Shown: positions 8,437 through 17,509 of the stretch, piece after piece
Layout of the letters: each line of letters opens with the position of its first letter
Numbering within the stretch: the stretch's first letter is position 1
NCBI RefSeq assembly: GCF_900177345.1
Contig: NZ_FWZT01000005.1
Span: 1 to 64,000, forward strand
DNA from: Pseudobacteriovorax antillogorgiicola
GTDB taxonomy: Bacteria > Bdellovibrionota_B > Oligoflexia > Oligoflexales > Oligoflexaceae
Length of the DNA stretch: 64,000 nt
Reading direction: 5' to 3'
Position numbers and translations under genes: made by a program
The notes under the pieces: model-generated
What the model saw: only the letters and a program-made list of their open reading frames with translations
The model's database searches: none
What the model was told of the DNA's origin: nothing

Positions 8437-9399
8437 TTGAAAACTTTAAAGGATATCAACTGGAATCAAGTCTATTGCTTTTACGAAGTGGCTCGCAAGC
8501 TCTCCATGAAAGAAGCTAGTCAGATATTGGGCGTCTCAAAACCCACTGTCAGTGAACAAATCAAAAAGCTTGAAGAGCTACTCGATGTCACTCTGTTTGT
8601 GAGATATCCCCGCAAAATCAAGCTTACCAACGAAGGGACCTCTCTATTTGCTTGTGCGAAAGAGATGTTTGAAGTTGGTGGGCGATTTTTAGATACCGTC
8701 TCACCTGATGCCATTGGTGGCTATTGCGTTCGAGTTGGAATTTTGGAGTCACAGACCGCTTCTGTTGGCCTCGACTTTGTGAGTCAGTACTGGGATATAT
8801 TCGCCCCATTCGGAACCGTGACTACAATCCGCGAAGTCATGCAAGAATCGTTGATGGAGAAGCTTATCCGTGGTCACTTCGATTGGGGAGTAGCCTTTCG
8901 AGATCCGGTATCCCCTAGGCTGGAGTGTCGCGAGATCGCCAAAACACGTCTGGTCTTCTGCTGCTCACCAAGAATTTATGCCAAGTTTAAGCACAAAGAA
9001 GACATCCTAAGAAGCATCCCTGTAGCTAAAAGCAGCTGGGATTCTCGACTCAATGAAGTGATCGATGATGCATTCCGTAAAGCGTCCATCTTTCCTGATG
9101 AGGTCATTGAAAGCGACCACCCACAGTTCATTATCAACCTCGCCCAGCGCGGTCGCTGCGTGGCCATCTTTCCCAGTGAAACCATCGATACGGCATCCTG
9201 GGGTAAGGAGCTTAAGGTTTTCGAGCTTGAACAGCCGGTGGAGATGACACTTTATGCCCTATGGCCTAAGGGCAATGAGCGAAGGGTATCCATCAGAAAA
9301 CTCATTGAGCTACTCGACATGAACAAGCGCCCCGAACAGATGCAAGACCCTGATCTTCAAATTAAAGTTGGTGATGTCAAAGACTCCATGCTCGAATAG
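8437..9399 (+). CDS. LysR-family transcriptional regulator (NhaR-like)
   Basis: This 320-residue protein has an N-terminal winged HTH (about residues 7-66; ASQILGVSKPTVSEQIKKLE is the helix-turn-helix) and a LysR substrate-binding domain (about 95-295). The opening DINWNQVYCFYEVARKLSMKEA resembles the NhaR subgroup more than classical LysR. The start is TTG at 8437. An in-frame TGA at 8422-8424 blocks any longer reading, and no ATG is available nearby. The gene is divergent from the protease and convergent with the transglycosylase. Its effector and targets are not evident. The palindrome at 8102-8115 is a possible binding site. Confidence 0.87.
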   Translation: MKTLKDINWNQVYCFYEVARKLSMKEASQILGVSKPTVSEQIKKLEELLDVTLFVRYPRKIKLTNEGTSLFACAKEMFEVGGRFLDTVSPDAIGGYCVRVGILESQTASVGLDFVSQYWDIFAPFGTVTTIREVMQESLMEKLIRGHFDWGVAFRDPVSPRLECREIAKTRLVFCCSPRIYAKFKHKEDILRSIPVAKSSWDSRLNEVIDDAFRKASIFPDEVIESDHPQFIINLAQRGRCVAIFPSETIDTASWGKELKVFELEQPVEMTLYALWPKGNERRVSIRKLIELLDMNKRPEQMQDPDLQIKVGDVKDSMLE

Positions 9400-9435
9400 G
9401 CGATTGGGCCCCCATCAGGCCGGATTCACAGTACA

Positions 9436-10476
9436 CTAACGAATCACGACCTTTAGTGATTGCCCTGGATGGAGTGTGGTCGACGAAAGATGATTCAAAT
9501 CAACAATCTCGTGAAGCTGATTACCAAATCGCCGGGCAATCATCGTGAGGTTCTCGCCACTTTTGACACGATATCGTTTGGTACGCTCTCCATCACGGAC
9601 CCTGCGTACCACATTCCGAACAGCAATCAGGCTGGGGTAGTAGTTCTTTGCAGCAAAGCGAAAAACTCTAGTCTTATGATAGCGGCGAATCTTAGAGTAG
9701 TCATAACCATACTTTCGAATCGCACGCCGCATGCCGTTAGTGCCATAGTTGTAGGCCGTGATTGCTAGAGACCACTTTCTGTGCTGACGTTTGAGGTCTT
9801 TCAAAAGCCTTAGAGCTGCAATCGTTGATCGATAGGGGTGAGTTCGTTCGTCTCGCCACCGGCTTACTCTGAGTCCCAGGTTGCGCGCGACTTCGGGGAT
9901 TAATTGCCAAAGACCACGGGCATTGGCTTTCGACCGAATACGGTTATGAAAACCACTTTCTAGGTAAGGCAGATACTTGAGATCCAAAGGCAGACGGTGT
10001 CGCTCAAGAGCTTTAATGATCATAGGCAAATACTTTCCAGAGCGCTCCAAGGGCTTTTGAAGGTCCACTCCTAGCTGACACCTCACTCGTCGACTCGCCT
10101 TTCGCCAGTATGAAGGCTTCTTTAAGTGACTAGGGGTTGCATCAAAGACCTTCTTTTCAATCCTGGTAGATGGTTTTCCGGTTCTTCCTAAGTTCACCAA
10201 GGCACGACTGATCAATCGTCTCTGTCGCCTGATCTTAGCTCGGCGATGGCGACCGCGATGAGGAATATTCCACACAGCAAACACCGCATCGAGATTTTGG
10301 GTATCGTGGTAAACACATTGGCTTGGTGAATAAACACTAAAAATCTTCTCCCAAAACCTAATATCTTTAGCAATATCCCGAGGCACATCCAATGGAGATG
10401 CGTCACTCGTTGCTGGGGTTAGGACGAAAGCAATACAAAATAGATTCTTAAGAGTTTTGAGACATGCAGATGACAC
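9436..10476 (-). CDS. membrane-bound lytic murein transglycosylase, MltD-like (SLT plus LysM)
   Basis: This 346-residue peptidoglycan hydrolase has a signal sequence (core LFCIAFVLTPATSDA) and a transglycosylase SLT domain at about residues 150-280. The catalytic Glu lies in YLPYLESGF, followed by the GLWQLIP motif and AITAYNYGTNGM. A single LysM repeat closes the protein (YRVKSGENLTMIARRFG...HPGQSLKVVI). MltD has two or more LysM, so this is a shorter form. It is very basic (many Arg/Lys). The start is GTG at 10476. It cleaves glycan strands in the periplasm to give anhydromuropeptides. Confidence 0.9.
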   Translation of the reverse strand: MSSACLKTLKNLFCIAFVLTPATSDASPLDVPRDIAKDIRFWEKIFSVYSPSQCVYHDTQNLDAVFAVWNIPHRGRHRRAKIRRQRRLISRALVNLGRTGKPSTRIEKKVFDATPSHLKKPSYWRKASRRVRCQLGVDLQKPLERSGKYLPMIIKALERHRLPLDLKYLPYLESGFHNRIRSKANARGLWQLIPEVARNLGLRVSRWRDERTHPYRSTIAALRLLKDLKRQHRKWSLAITAYNYGTNGMRRAIRKYGYDYSKIRRYHKTRVFRFAAKNYYPSLIAVRNVVRRVRDGERTKRYRVKSGENLTMIARRFGNQLHEIVDLNHLSSTTLHPGQSLKVVIR

Positions 10477-10878
10477 GGGGCTCGAAGCTCACTTGTGATT
10501 TGACATGTCTCTATTGTCTCTATACGTCATTTAGGCGTCAAACCCACTAGTAAAAATAGCCAGCCACGCCTAATAGAAACACATTTTGCAGCAAATAAGT
10601 TAGGTTTCCCCGTACCTAACTCCGCACTAGATCACTCATGCACCAAGATGATAAGCGAGCAATATGCCTTAAAGAGTGTGCAAAATTATCCATCAACTAA
10701 AATGTAAGGGTGTTCCCCTCCCAAATGTAAGGTTTAGTAATTTTTAGTTAGGGTAAACCTAATCGTATTCAAGCAGCTGCCGCAAACAGTATACCCATAG
10801 AAGCTCCTTATTGAGCGCCAAAGCAGCCTGTGCTAATAGAGATCAGGCCGAGATCGTCAACTACTGTAAGGAATTCCT
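10477..10878. promoter_or_regulatory. intergenic region rich in TTAGG/CCTAA repeats upstream of the racemase
   Basis: This 402-bp region between divergent genes contains an inverted repeat GTTAGGT (10599-10605)/ACCTAAC (10614-10620), a direct repeat AAATGTAAGG at 10700-10709 and 10723-10732 (23-bp period), and a second inverted repeat TTAGG (10748-10752)/CCTAA (10758-10762). The recurrence of TTAGG and its complement suggests operator sites controlling the racemase operon. No coding frame is seen. Confidence 0.45.
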
Positions 10879-11952
10879 GTGGCTCTTCTGCAAATGAATC
10901 GAGCGAAGCTGAGGAAAAATTATGAGGTACTGGAATCAAAGTTTGATAAAGCAGGGATAAGTTGGGGTGTCGTCAGCAAGCTACTGTGTGGTGATAAGTT
11001 ATTTCTCAAAGAAGTACTGTCACTCAAACCCAAGCAAGTATGTGACTCACGGGTAAAAAACCTGAGAGCCATTAAGCAACTTGACCCTGAAATCGAAACG
11101 GTTTACATCAAACCTCCTGCCAAGAAAAGCATCCGCAACATCGTACAGTTCGCCGACATCAGTTTCAATACAGAGCTTCGAACCATTCGAATGCTATCTG
11201 AAGAGGCGCAACTACAGTGCAAAACCCATAAAGTTGTCATCATGATTGAGTTGGGTGATTTACGAGAAGGGATATTAGGGGAAGACTTAATTGAGTTCTA
11301 TCAGGAGGTCTTTCGCCTCAAAGGCATTCGAGTCATCGGCATCGGAGCCAACTTAAATTGCTTAAATGGTGTGATGCCGTCTCAGGATAAGTTGATCCAA
11401 CTTGCTCTCTATAAGAACCTGATCGATGCGAAGTTTGGCCAACAGCTGCAATTGGTATCAGGGGGCTCCACCGTAACGCTACCTTTGCTATCGAAGCATA
11501 AGTTTCCAAAGAGCATCAATCACTTTCGCATTGGTGAAGCACTGTACTTTGGCATTAACTTATTTACCGGCAAAACTTTCAAGGGCATGCACGGTGATGT
11601 ATTTCAGCTCAGAGCAGAAATCATCGAACTAACCGAAAAGCCTTTCGCACCGGTAGGGGTCCTGGGAGCCAACCCCAGTGGCGAAACCCCTGAAATTGAA
11701 CCAGGAGACTTTCAAAAAACTGGGCTCCGCTGCATTATCGATGTGGGTCTTCTTGATATCGATCCCAAGTTCATGACTCCCTGTGACAAGGGCGTTGAGA
11801 TTTTGGGAGCAAGCTCTGATATGATCGTTATCGAACTGACGGACGATGCGAAACCTTATCGCGTCGGTGAAACCATTAACTTCAATCTTTCTTATATGGG
11901 AGTCCTAGGCCTAATGGCTTCCAAGTATATCGAGAAAGAAGTGATTGAATAG
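10879..11952 (+). CDS. PLP-dependent amino-acid racemase, ornithine/alanine racemase fold III type
   Basis: This 357-residue enzyme belongs to the fold-type III racemases and most resembles the ornithine racemase group. The PLP-binding Lys is Lys34 in VVSKLLCGDK. The strand VVIMIELGDLREGI and the motif HFRIGEALYFG (PLP phosphate region) are characteristic of that group. It would interconvert L- and D-forms of ornithine or a related amino acid in the cytoplasm. The start is GTG at 10879 with AAGGA six bases upstream. A GNAT acetyltransferase follows 77 bp later. Substrate cannot be read from sequence. Confidence 0.8.
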   Translation: MALLQMNRAKLRKNYEVLESKFDKAGISWGVVSKLLCGDKLFLKEVLSLKPKQVCDSRVKNLRAIKQLDPEIETVYIKPPAKKSIRNIVQFADISFNTELRTIRMLSEEAQLQCKTHKVVIMIELGDLREGILGEDLIEFYQEVFRLKGIRVIGIGANLNCLNGVMPSQDKLIQLALYKNLIDAKFGQQLQLVSGGSTVTLPLLSKHKFPKSINHFRIGEALYFGINLFTGKTFKGMHGDVFQLRAEIIELTEKPFAPVGVLGANPSGETPEIEPGDFQKTGLRCIIDVGLLDIDPKFMTPCDKGVEILGASSDMIVIELTDDAKPYRVGETINFNLSYMGVLGLMASKYIEKEVIE

Positions 11953-12029
11953 AGCCTTGTTGCCAAGCAAGGTACTCTAACTCTTCACAATCACAAGCTG
12001 AGATTTGAACCATTATTAAAGGATTACAC

Positions 12030-12470
12030 ATGAATATCTCCACGATCACGACGAAAGATGAATTAGAAAAGCATATTCCCCTGTCTCAATTTATAGAAGA
12101 ACTTCATGAAATGCTTAAGCCATATGAAGATAGTGTTGAAGAGATCACTGGCGGTATAGGCAAGTGCTTTAGCAGCGGTGGGAAAGTCGTTGTTGCAATG
12201 GAAGAAGAAAAGCTCCTTGGAACTGTTGTCATCCTAAAAACTGGAATGTCGGGTTATATCCCAGACAACCTCTTACTCTACGTTGCTGTAAAGCCAGAAA
12301 CTCGTGGCAAGGGCCTTGGCCGCAAGATTATTGAAACTGCCCTTGATGGACTAGAAGGTAGCGTCAAGCTTCATGTTGAACATGACAACCCTGCCTCAAG
12401 GCTCTACGAACGCTTAGGCTTCACAAGTAAATACCGCGAAATGCGCATATCCCTTCCGCTTAAGTCCTAA
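12030..12470 (+). CDS. GNAT-family N-acetyltransferase
   Basis: This 146-residue single-domain protein has the acetyl-CoA pyrophosphate loop RGKGLGRKII (Q/R-x-x-G-x-G/A motif) after the strand YVAVKPET, and the family's closing pattern HDNPASRLYERLGF. An AAAGGA ribosome site precedes the ATG. It follows the racemase on the same strand and may be co-transcribed, which makes an amino acid or its D-form a reasonable but unproven substrate. The gene ends at a strong hairpin. Confidence 0.87.
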   Translation: MNISTITTKDELEKHIPLSQFIEELHEMLKPYEDSVEEITGGIGKCFSSGGKVVVAMEEEKLLGTVVILKTGMSGYIPDNLLLYVAVKPETRGKGLGRKIIETALDGLEGSVKLHVEHDNPASRLYERLGFTSKYREMRISLPLKS

Positions 12471-12481
12471 GTTTCGAGATG

Positions 12482-12512
12482 GTTGAGCCGATTCTATCGA
12501 TATCGGCTCAAC
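12482..12512. terminator. strong hairpin between convergent genes
   Basis: A perfect 11-bp stem, GTTGAGCCGAT (12482-12492) and ATCGGCTCAAC (12502-12512), lies between the GNAT gene and the convergent barrel gene. The T run is poor, so termination strength is uncertain. Confidence 0.65.
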
Positions 12513-12563
12513 TTGATCTACAAGTTCAACGATACATGTAAAACGTTATGAGTCTAGATCAAA

Positions 12564-13298
12564 CTAAAATGCCCAACCTAGATGAAACCTCAATGCACTG
12601 AGTTGAACATTATCAGAGTTGTCCATAAACTTTTCAATGCTATTGATACTATTCTTGACTGCCTCCGCCTCAGTAGTGAAATCTTGAGTTCCTGCAATCG
12701 GCACCAATATACCAACCCAGCTTGTTCCCAGTGTAAAGGCTTCCCACTGCCACTGGTTGCCGATTTGAAACATTGCAGAAAGCTTAGAGTAAGAGCCTAA
12801 GTCTGTTTCTGAACGTTCAGAGAGAACTGTTTCATCGATGATAAAGCTACCTTCTACCATTGCATAATCGAGACCACCTTCGATATAGAAGCTATTACCG
12901 TAAAACTTCCGCAAGCTCACGCTCAAAGCCGAGCCCTTAACTTCCGTACTAACACCAACATAGACTAAGGTTTCCCCATCCTCATCCTCGCCCGCTTCCT
13001 CTTTAATAGTACTATCCATACTACTGTAATTCACAAGAATCTGAGAATTCGGGTCTAGGTAATGCTGATAGGCAATCGTACCTTCGGTAAGACCTTCTGT
13101 CCGGCCACCCACACCAAATAGAATGGCTCCTTGCTTTCCAAGCCTGAGTGCCTGGGAGCTATCAGATTCTAAGGGGCTATCGTCGGTGTTACCAGATTCA
13201 GTAGACTGAGTTTCTTCTTCGCTATCTATTTCCTGAGCATAGAGTGGCTGAATTACAAGCAAGTTTGTGAGCAAGAGTTTAGAAAGTAGCTTCAACAT
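12564..13298 (-). CDS. hypothetical outer-membrane beta-barrel protein (paralogue of 56896-57924)
   Basis: This 244-residue protein has a signal peptide (LLSKLLLTNLLVIQPLYAQ), a short acidic Ser/Thr-rich linker, then alternating hydrophobic strands ending in LRFHLGWAF with a C-terminal Phe, the usual mark of a BAM-assembled barrel. The segments YGNSFYIEGGLDY, FQIGNQWQWEAF and SWVGILVPI have close counterparts in the protein at 56896-57924. It is leftward between the two amino-acid gene groups. Function unknown. Confidence 0.72.
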   Translation of the reverse strand: MLKLLSKLLLTNLLVIQPLYAQEIDSEEETQSTESGNTDDSPLESDSSQALRLGKQGAILFGVGGRTEGLTEGTIAYQHYLDPNSQILVNYSSMDSTIKEEAGEDEDGETLVYVGVSTEVKGSALSVSLRKFYGNSFYIEGGLDYAMVEGSFIIDETVLSERSETDLGSYSKLSAMFQIGNQWQWEAFTLGTSWVGILVPIAGTQDFTTEAEAVKNSINSIEKFMDNSDNVQLSALRFHLGWAF

Positions 13299-13452
13299 CG
13301 TCTCCGTTTAAGTTTTGATTGGATTTTAGTCCTCAAATATTCGGTATCCAGTTCCAAAAACTTGACTAAGAATCTCATCCTGAAAGTAAGAATTCCAACG
13401 ACTCTATGGCTACTCCGATATCGAGAATCTGCTCTCATTAATGCGATAGGTT

Positions 13453-14592
13453 CTACTCTTCTAAAACCTTTTTAAGGATAAGACTTAGAAGCTCTGGATA
13501 GATCTCCAATGCCTTGTCGTCAAAATCATAGTGAGGGTCGTGAAGGGAAGGTTTATCTTTGCCTATCCCAAGGCCGAAGTAACTACCCTTAATCTTCTTT
13601 GTATAGTGACCAAAGTCTTCTGACCAGTAATACGGATAAGATCGTCGCTGTAGGGTGAGACTGCGCAACTCTTCTGTCGCTTCAGCGACTACCTGGGTCA
13701 TGACTTCGTCAATTCCCGTGCTAGGAAATGGCTCGATCAATTCGTGTTTATAACTAAGACCATACTCACGACAAAGCTCTTCGCAGGATTCTAGGAGCTG
13801 CTCCATATTTTTGTTAAGAAGCTCTTCATCAAAGGCACGTAGTGTAAATGAAAGGCGACCATCACCTGGTGTGATTCCAAAGTTCTCCTCGCCTATACGA
13901 ACCTGTACTGGGGTTGCCAGGAAAAACGATTCACTGGGGTAGCTCTGCTCTAAGGTTTCAGCAAGACTAAGAAGTTTCGGAATCACCTTCAATGCAGTCT
14001 TTGCCATCTCAGGGTGTGCCGCGTGGGAAGTCTGTCCTTCGATCGAAATCCTCAGCCCTGTAGATGCTGATGCAAAGACTTTATCACCCACCACAACTGT
14101 ACCTAAGTCTTCTCCAGGGATATTGTGAAAGCCAAAAATATGATCTGGCTTCCAGTCAAGGAAAGCCTCGTCAGCCATCACTTCAATCGCCCCCTCTCCC
14201 AACTCTTCCGCATGCTGGAAAAGCAATCCAAGCTTACCGTGGGTTAAAACATCCTGCCATCCACCGGCCAAGGAGGAAACGATAGTCATATGCCCATCGT
14301 GACCACACATGTGGGACACACCCTCGTTCTTTGAGCCATAGTCTTTGCCTGGCTTTTCCAGAATTGGCAGAGCATCTAAGTCTGCACGGAACACCACATG
14401 GGGTCCAGGTTTACCGCTATCAAAAATAGCCATAAATGCCTTACCGTCGCAGAGATCAATGATTGACTCGCAGCTCCTGTTCTTCAAAAAGTCTTTCAGC
14501 AATGTCTGAGTTGTAGACTCATGATGGGACAGTTCAGCGTTTTCGTGCAGCTGACGCCTCAATGTGATGAGTTCAGAACTAGGTACTGGCAT
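13453..14592 (-). CDS. M20-family amidohydrolase (N-acyl-amino-acid deacylase / hippurate-hydrolase type)
   Basis: This is a 379-residue metallopeptidase-fold hydrolase. Metal ligands are seen in HMCGHDGHM, FQHAEELGEGA (catalytic Glu pair), the later GFHNIPGE, and near the C-terminus in LHDPHYDFDD. The family removes acyl groups from N-acyl amino acids. I chose ATG 14592 (MPVPSSEL) because AGGGAGG precedes it at proper spacing. The longer TTG start at 14607 would include that site. It overlaps the symporter gene by 14 bp and lies in an alr-symporter-deacylase operon, suggesting uptake and deacylation of an N-acyl or D-amino acid. Confidence 0.88.
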   Translation of the reverse strand: MPVPSSELITLRRQLHENAELSHHESTTQTLLKDFLKNRSCESIIDLCDGKAFMAIFDSGKPGPHVVFRADLDALPILEKPGKDYGSKNEGVSHMCGHDGHMTIVSSLAGGWQDVLTHGKLGLLFQHAEELGEGAIEVMADEAFLDWKPDHIFGFHNIPGEDLGTVVVGDKVFASASTGLRISIEGQTSHAAHPEMAKTALKVIPKLLSLAETLEQSYPSESFFLATPVQVRIGEENFGITPGDGRLSFTLRAFDEELLNKNMEQLLESCEELCREYGLSYKHELIEPFPSTGIDEVMTQVVAEATEELRSLTLQRRSYPYYWSEDFGHYTKKIKGSYFGLGIGKDKPSLHDPHYDFDDKALEIYPELLSLILKKVLEE

Positions 14593-16006
14593 GGGTCCTC
14601 CCTGCAAACGTTGTCGTAGTCACAAAAACAATGACAGCGCAGAGTATACCAAAGAAGTTGCCGTCAAGACCAAAGGGAATCCCTACCTGCAGCAAGCTAA
14701 GGCTTACTGTAACCACGCCACCTATGATCATACTCAAACCAGCCGCCAGAGGGTTCGTTTTCTTGAAAAACAATGCCCCCATGAGAGGCACAAGCAGCCC
14801 AGAAACCATAAAACTGTATGAGTATAGCATCAGCGAGAGAACATTCTCGAACATACCCGCCAAGAACAGGGCCACGATACCTAAAATCAGGGTTGCCACT
14901 TGAGAAAACTTAAGGTGTCCCTTCGTTGAGCTAGGTTTGACGATATCAGAAACAAAACTACCAGATGCAGCCATCAAGCAGCTATCCGCTGTAGATAGGA
15001 TGGCTGAGAAGTAGGCAGCCAAAACCAAACCAATCAAGCCAGTGGGCAGCACAGTTTTAAGAAGGAGAGGCATTCCCAGCTCGCTATCCAAAGCTGAGCC
15101 TGCGGCATAGCCCAGTTCGGCGAAGACTCCCGACTCTAATGCAACTCTTGAGTACATGCCCAAGAGAACCCCCATCAATGCCATGATCGGGAACTCAAGC
15201 AGGCCTGCAAAAAACCAAGCTCTCTTAGCTGTTTTGACATCAGCGCAGGCATAGATACGCTGATAAAGAGTCATACCAATAAACCAGATTGGAATAATGG
15301 TTATGGCCCAGTTAAAAAACTGCTGCCACGATAGGTTGGTCCAGGAAAGATGTCCCGAGGGTAGATAAGTTTTTAAAGCTTCAAAACCACCTAGGCTAAT
15401 ATGAGCACAAGGGATAGCCACTAGGATCAAGCCAGCCATGAGGATGATCCACTGCACCGTATCTGTATAAATTACAGCCTTGATACCACCGATGGCAGTA
15501 TAAACCACTGCGATCACTCCCATGGCGATTAAGGCTGCATTGAGAGATAAGCCATCAAACGTTGCCGATGCAAGCTTGGCACCTGCTAGCAACTGTGACG
15601 AGGTGAAGCCAATATATCCCAGTGTTGTAATAATGGCTGCAATCAAAGCGACTTTTGGGCCGAAAAAATGGTCGAAGATCTGGGGAAAGGTAAGAAGTTT
15701 TTTTTGATTTTCGAGGACCTTGATTTTAGGAATCAGAATGACCGCTGAAATCCAGGCACCCAATAAGCCGGTGAACAGCATCCAGGAGCCAGAGATCCCC
15801 ATGGCGAAGCCAAGCCCGCCCAGCCCAATAGAAAAGCCGCCTCCCACGTCTGTCGCAACTACTGAGAGGCCGATATGCAAACTGCCCATGGAGCGACCAC
15901 CGACATAGTAGTCGTCAAGCTCGTCGTTTTTCGTTAAAAAGTAAACTCCAACTGCCAGCATGATCAGCAGATAGATAACCAGAATACCAATGTCTAGTGA
16001 ACTCAT
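14579..16006 (-). CDS. sodium:solute symporter (SSS family)
   Basis: This 475-residue polytopic inner-membrane protein has about 12-13 hydrophobic segments. It opens with IGILVIYLLIMLAVGVYF, then the family's YYVGGRSMG motif and the GGGFSIGLGGLGF substrate/sodium region. SSS proteins couple sodium entry to import of amino acids, sugars or other organics. The substrate is not readable. The neighbours alr (31 bp upstream) and the M20 deacylase (overlapping downstream) point to an amino acid or acyl-amino acid. Confidence 0.9.
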   Translation of the reverse strand: MSSLDIGILVIYLLIMLAVGVYFLTKNDELDDYYVGGRSMGSLHIGLSVVATDVGGGFSIGLGGLGFAMGISGSWMLFTGLLGAWISAVILIPKIKVLENQKKLLTFPQIFDHFFGPKVALIAAIITTLGYIGFTSSQLLAGAKLASATFDGLSLNAALIAMGVIAVVYTAIGGIKAVIYTDTVQWIILMAGLILVAIPCAHISLGGFEALKTYLPSGHLSWTNLSWQQFFNWAITIIPIWFIGMTLYQRIYACADVKTAKRAWFFAGLLEFPIMALMGVLLGMYSRVALESGVFAELGYAAGSALDSELGMPLLLKTVLPTGLIGLVLAAYFSAILSTADSCLMAASGSFVSDIVKPSSTKGHLKFSQVATLILGIVALFLAGMFENVLSLMLYSYSFMVSGLLVPLMGALFFKKTNPLAAGLSMIIGGVVTVSLSLLQVGIPFGLDGNFFGILCAVIVFVTTTTFAGRTHAST

Positions 16007-16036
16007 AAGTCTCCAGAATGTGATTCGTTAAACAAA

Positions 16037-17185
16037 CTACACAATGATGCGCGGAATATCTTTGGGGAGGCGGGTCAGTAATTCATAATTGAGCTGACTA
16101 CTATAGTCACTGAATGAAGACACAGAAATCGCCTGATCTTCTTGAGTTCCAATCAATACCACCTCGTCGCCTATTTCAACTCCGGGGATATCAGTGATAT
16201 CAACGCTGATGGCATTCATGTTGACGATTCCCGCCACGGGAGCAAGCTTCCCTCGAACAAGAACTCGCCCTTGATTGCTCAAGGATCGGGAGAAACCATC
16301 AGCATAGCCCACAGGAACAGTGGCTAGCACCTTGTCCGCCTCAGCCAAAAACGAGGTTCCGTACCCCACATACTGACCCATCGGAACCGCCTTGAGAGAC
16401 ATCACCCGACTCTTCCAGGTGATAATCCGCTGCAATGGACTGACTTTATTCTGACGGTCCATAATGTATTCGATGAAGGTTTCCTGGCTTGGCCAGAAAC
16501 CATATTGTAGAATGCCGATACGAACCATGTCGTAGCGAGTTTTCTTCAAGCGAATAGCCCCAGCAGAGCATGCAGCGTGAATCTGTTGCGACTCAATACC
16601 AAGATTTCGAAGACCTTGCACAGCTCGATCAAACTCTTTCAGCTGTTTCTTCACTCGAACGAAGTTTGTGATACTTTCGGCACCTGCTAGATGGGTACAT
16701 ACACCCATGACCTCGATCTTGTGTTGAAACTCATTGAGCAAATTCGCTAGAAAGTGGAAGTCCCGTGGGTCGATTCCTAAACGGTTCATACCCGTTTCCA
16801 CTTCTAGATGCACCTTGGCTTTAAAGGGGCTTTTTGGGGCAGTTTCAAGGACTTTTTGCAGAAGTGTTAGGTTATGAACAAAGAATTCGACATTGTTTTC
16901 CATTGCCCACTCTAACTGCGGAAAATCTATCTCACCCATTATAATGAGTCGCGAGTCTTTGTTTAGCACACTTAGCACATCGAGCGCTTCGGCTGCATTA
17001 AACACCGCAAATGTTGACTCGCCCAGATCCTGAGCGACCTCCATAATCTGACGTGCGCCATGACCGTAGCCATTGCCTTTAATGACGAGGCAAAGTTCGG
17101 ACTTTGATGCCACAGTTTTTCGTAGAAATTTAAGGTTGCTAGCGTACTTTTTCCGGTCAATCTCAATAGTAGAGGTCTCGAACAT
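16037..17185 (-). CDS. alr: alanine racemase (or related broad amino-acid racemase)
   Basis: This 382-residue fold-III PLP enzyme has the cofactor Lys36 in VIKGNGYGHG, the catalytic Tyr275 in GYGTSF and the conserved PVGYADGFSR. Usual alanine racemases have KANAYGHG and VCMDQ; here these read KGNGYGHG and VNMNAIS, so substrate range may differ from strict L/D-alanine. It is the first gene of an operon with a symporter and an M20 deacylase. ATG 17185 is preceded by AAAGGGG. In the cytoplasm it would supply D-alanine for peptidoglycan or racemise imported amino acids. Confidence 0.88.
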   Translation of the reverse strand: MFETSTIEIDRKKYASNLKFLRKTVASKSELCLVIKGNGYGHGARQIMEVAQDLGESTFAVFNAAEALDVLSVLNKDSRLIIMGEIDFPQLEWAMENNVEFFVHNLTLLQKVLETAPKSPFKAKVHLEVETGMNRLGIDPRDFHFLANLLNEFQHKIEVMGVCTHLAGAESITNFVRVKKQLKEFDRAVQGLRNLGIESQQIHAACSAGAIRLKKTRYDMVRIGILQYGFWPSQETFIEYIMDRQNKVSPLQRIITWKSRVMSLKAVPMGQYVGYGTSFLAEADKVLATVPVGYADGFSRSLSNQGRVLVRGKLAPVAGIVNMNAISVDITDIPGVEIGDEVVLIGTQEDQAISVSSFSDYSSQLNYELLTRLPKDIPRIIV

Positions 17186-17509
17186 GGTGCCCCTTTAATA
17201 GACTTAAGCCGAACACAGACGTTCGGTGAACTGAGGGTAATTCCCTCTAGGCGCTCTCTGCCTAGCGACCTTAATGCTTGTTATAAGATAGCAGCGGTCA
17301 CAGAAATTTCCAGACCCCCACCGACCAGTTAGGCAAAACCTATCCTTAATACGAAAGCTCTTGTAAATCAAAACTAATGTCTTAGACTTTGTTAATGAGT
17401 ATTTTTACCAGTGCTTTACTCAATTTTTCTCTTAGAGTTCCGATGGAACGATACAGTGTTTATAACCGTTTTTCCAAGGTAAAGCCGACATCATTACGAG
17501 GGCCAATTC
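17186..17509. promoter_or_regulatory. divergent intergenic region with adjacent inverted repeats
   Basis: This 324-bp gap between alr and the TPR gene holds two neighbouring inverted repeats: GAGGG/CCCTC (17233-17247) and CTAGGC/GCCTAG (17247-17265). Both lie within 80 bp upstream of alr and could be operator or leader structure. Nothing coding is seen. Confidence 0.35.
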
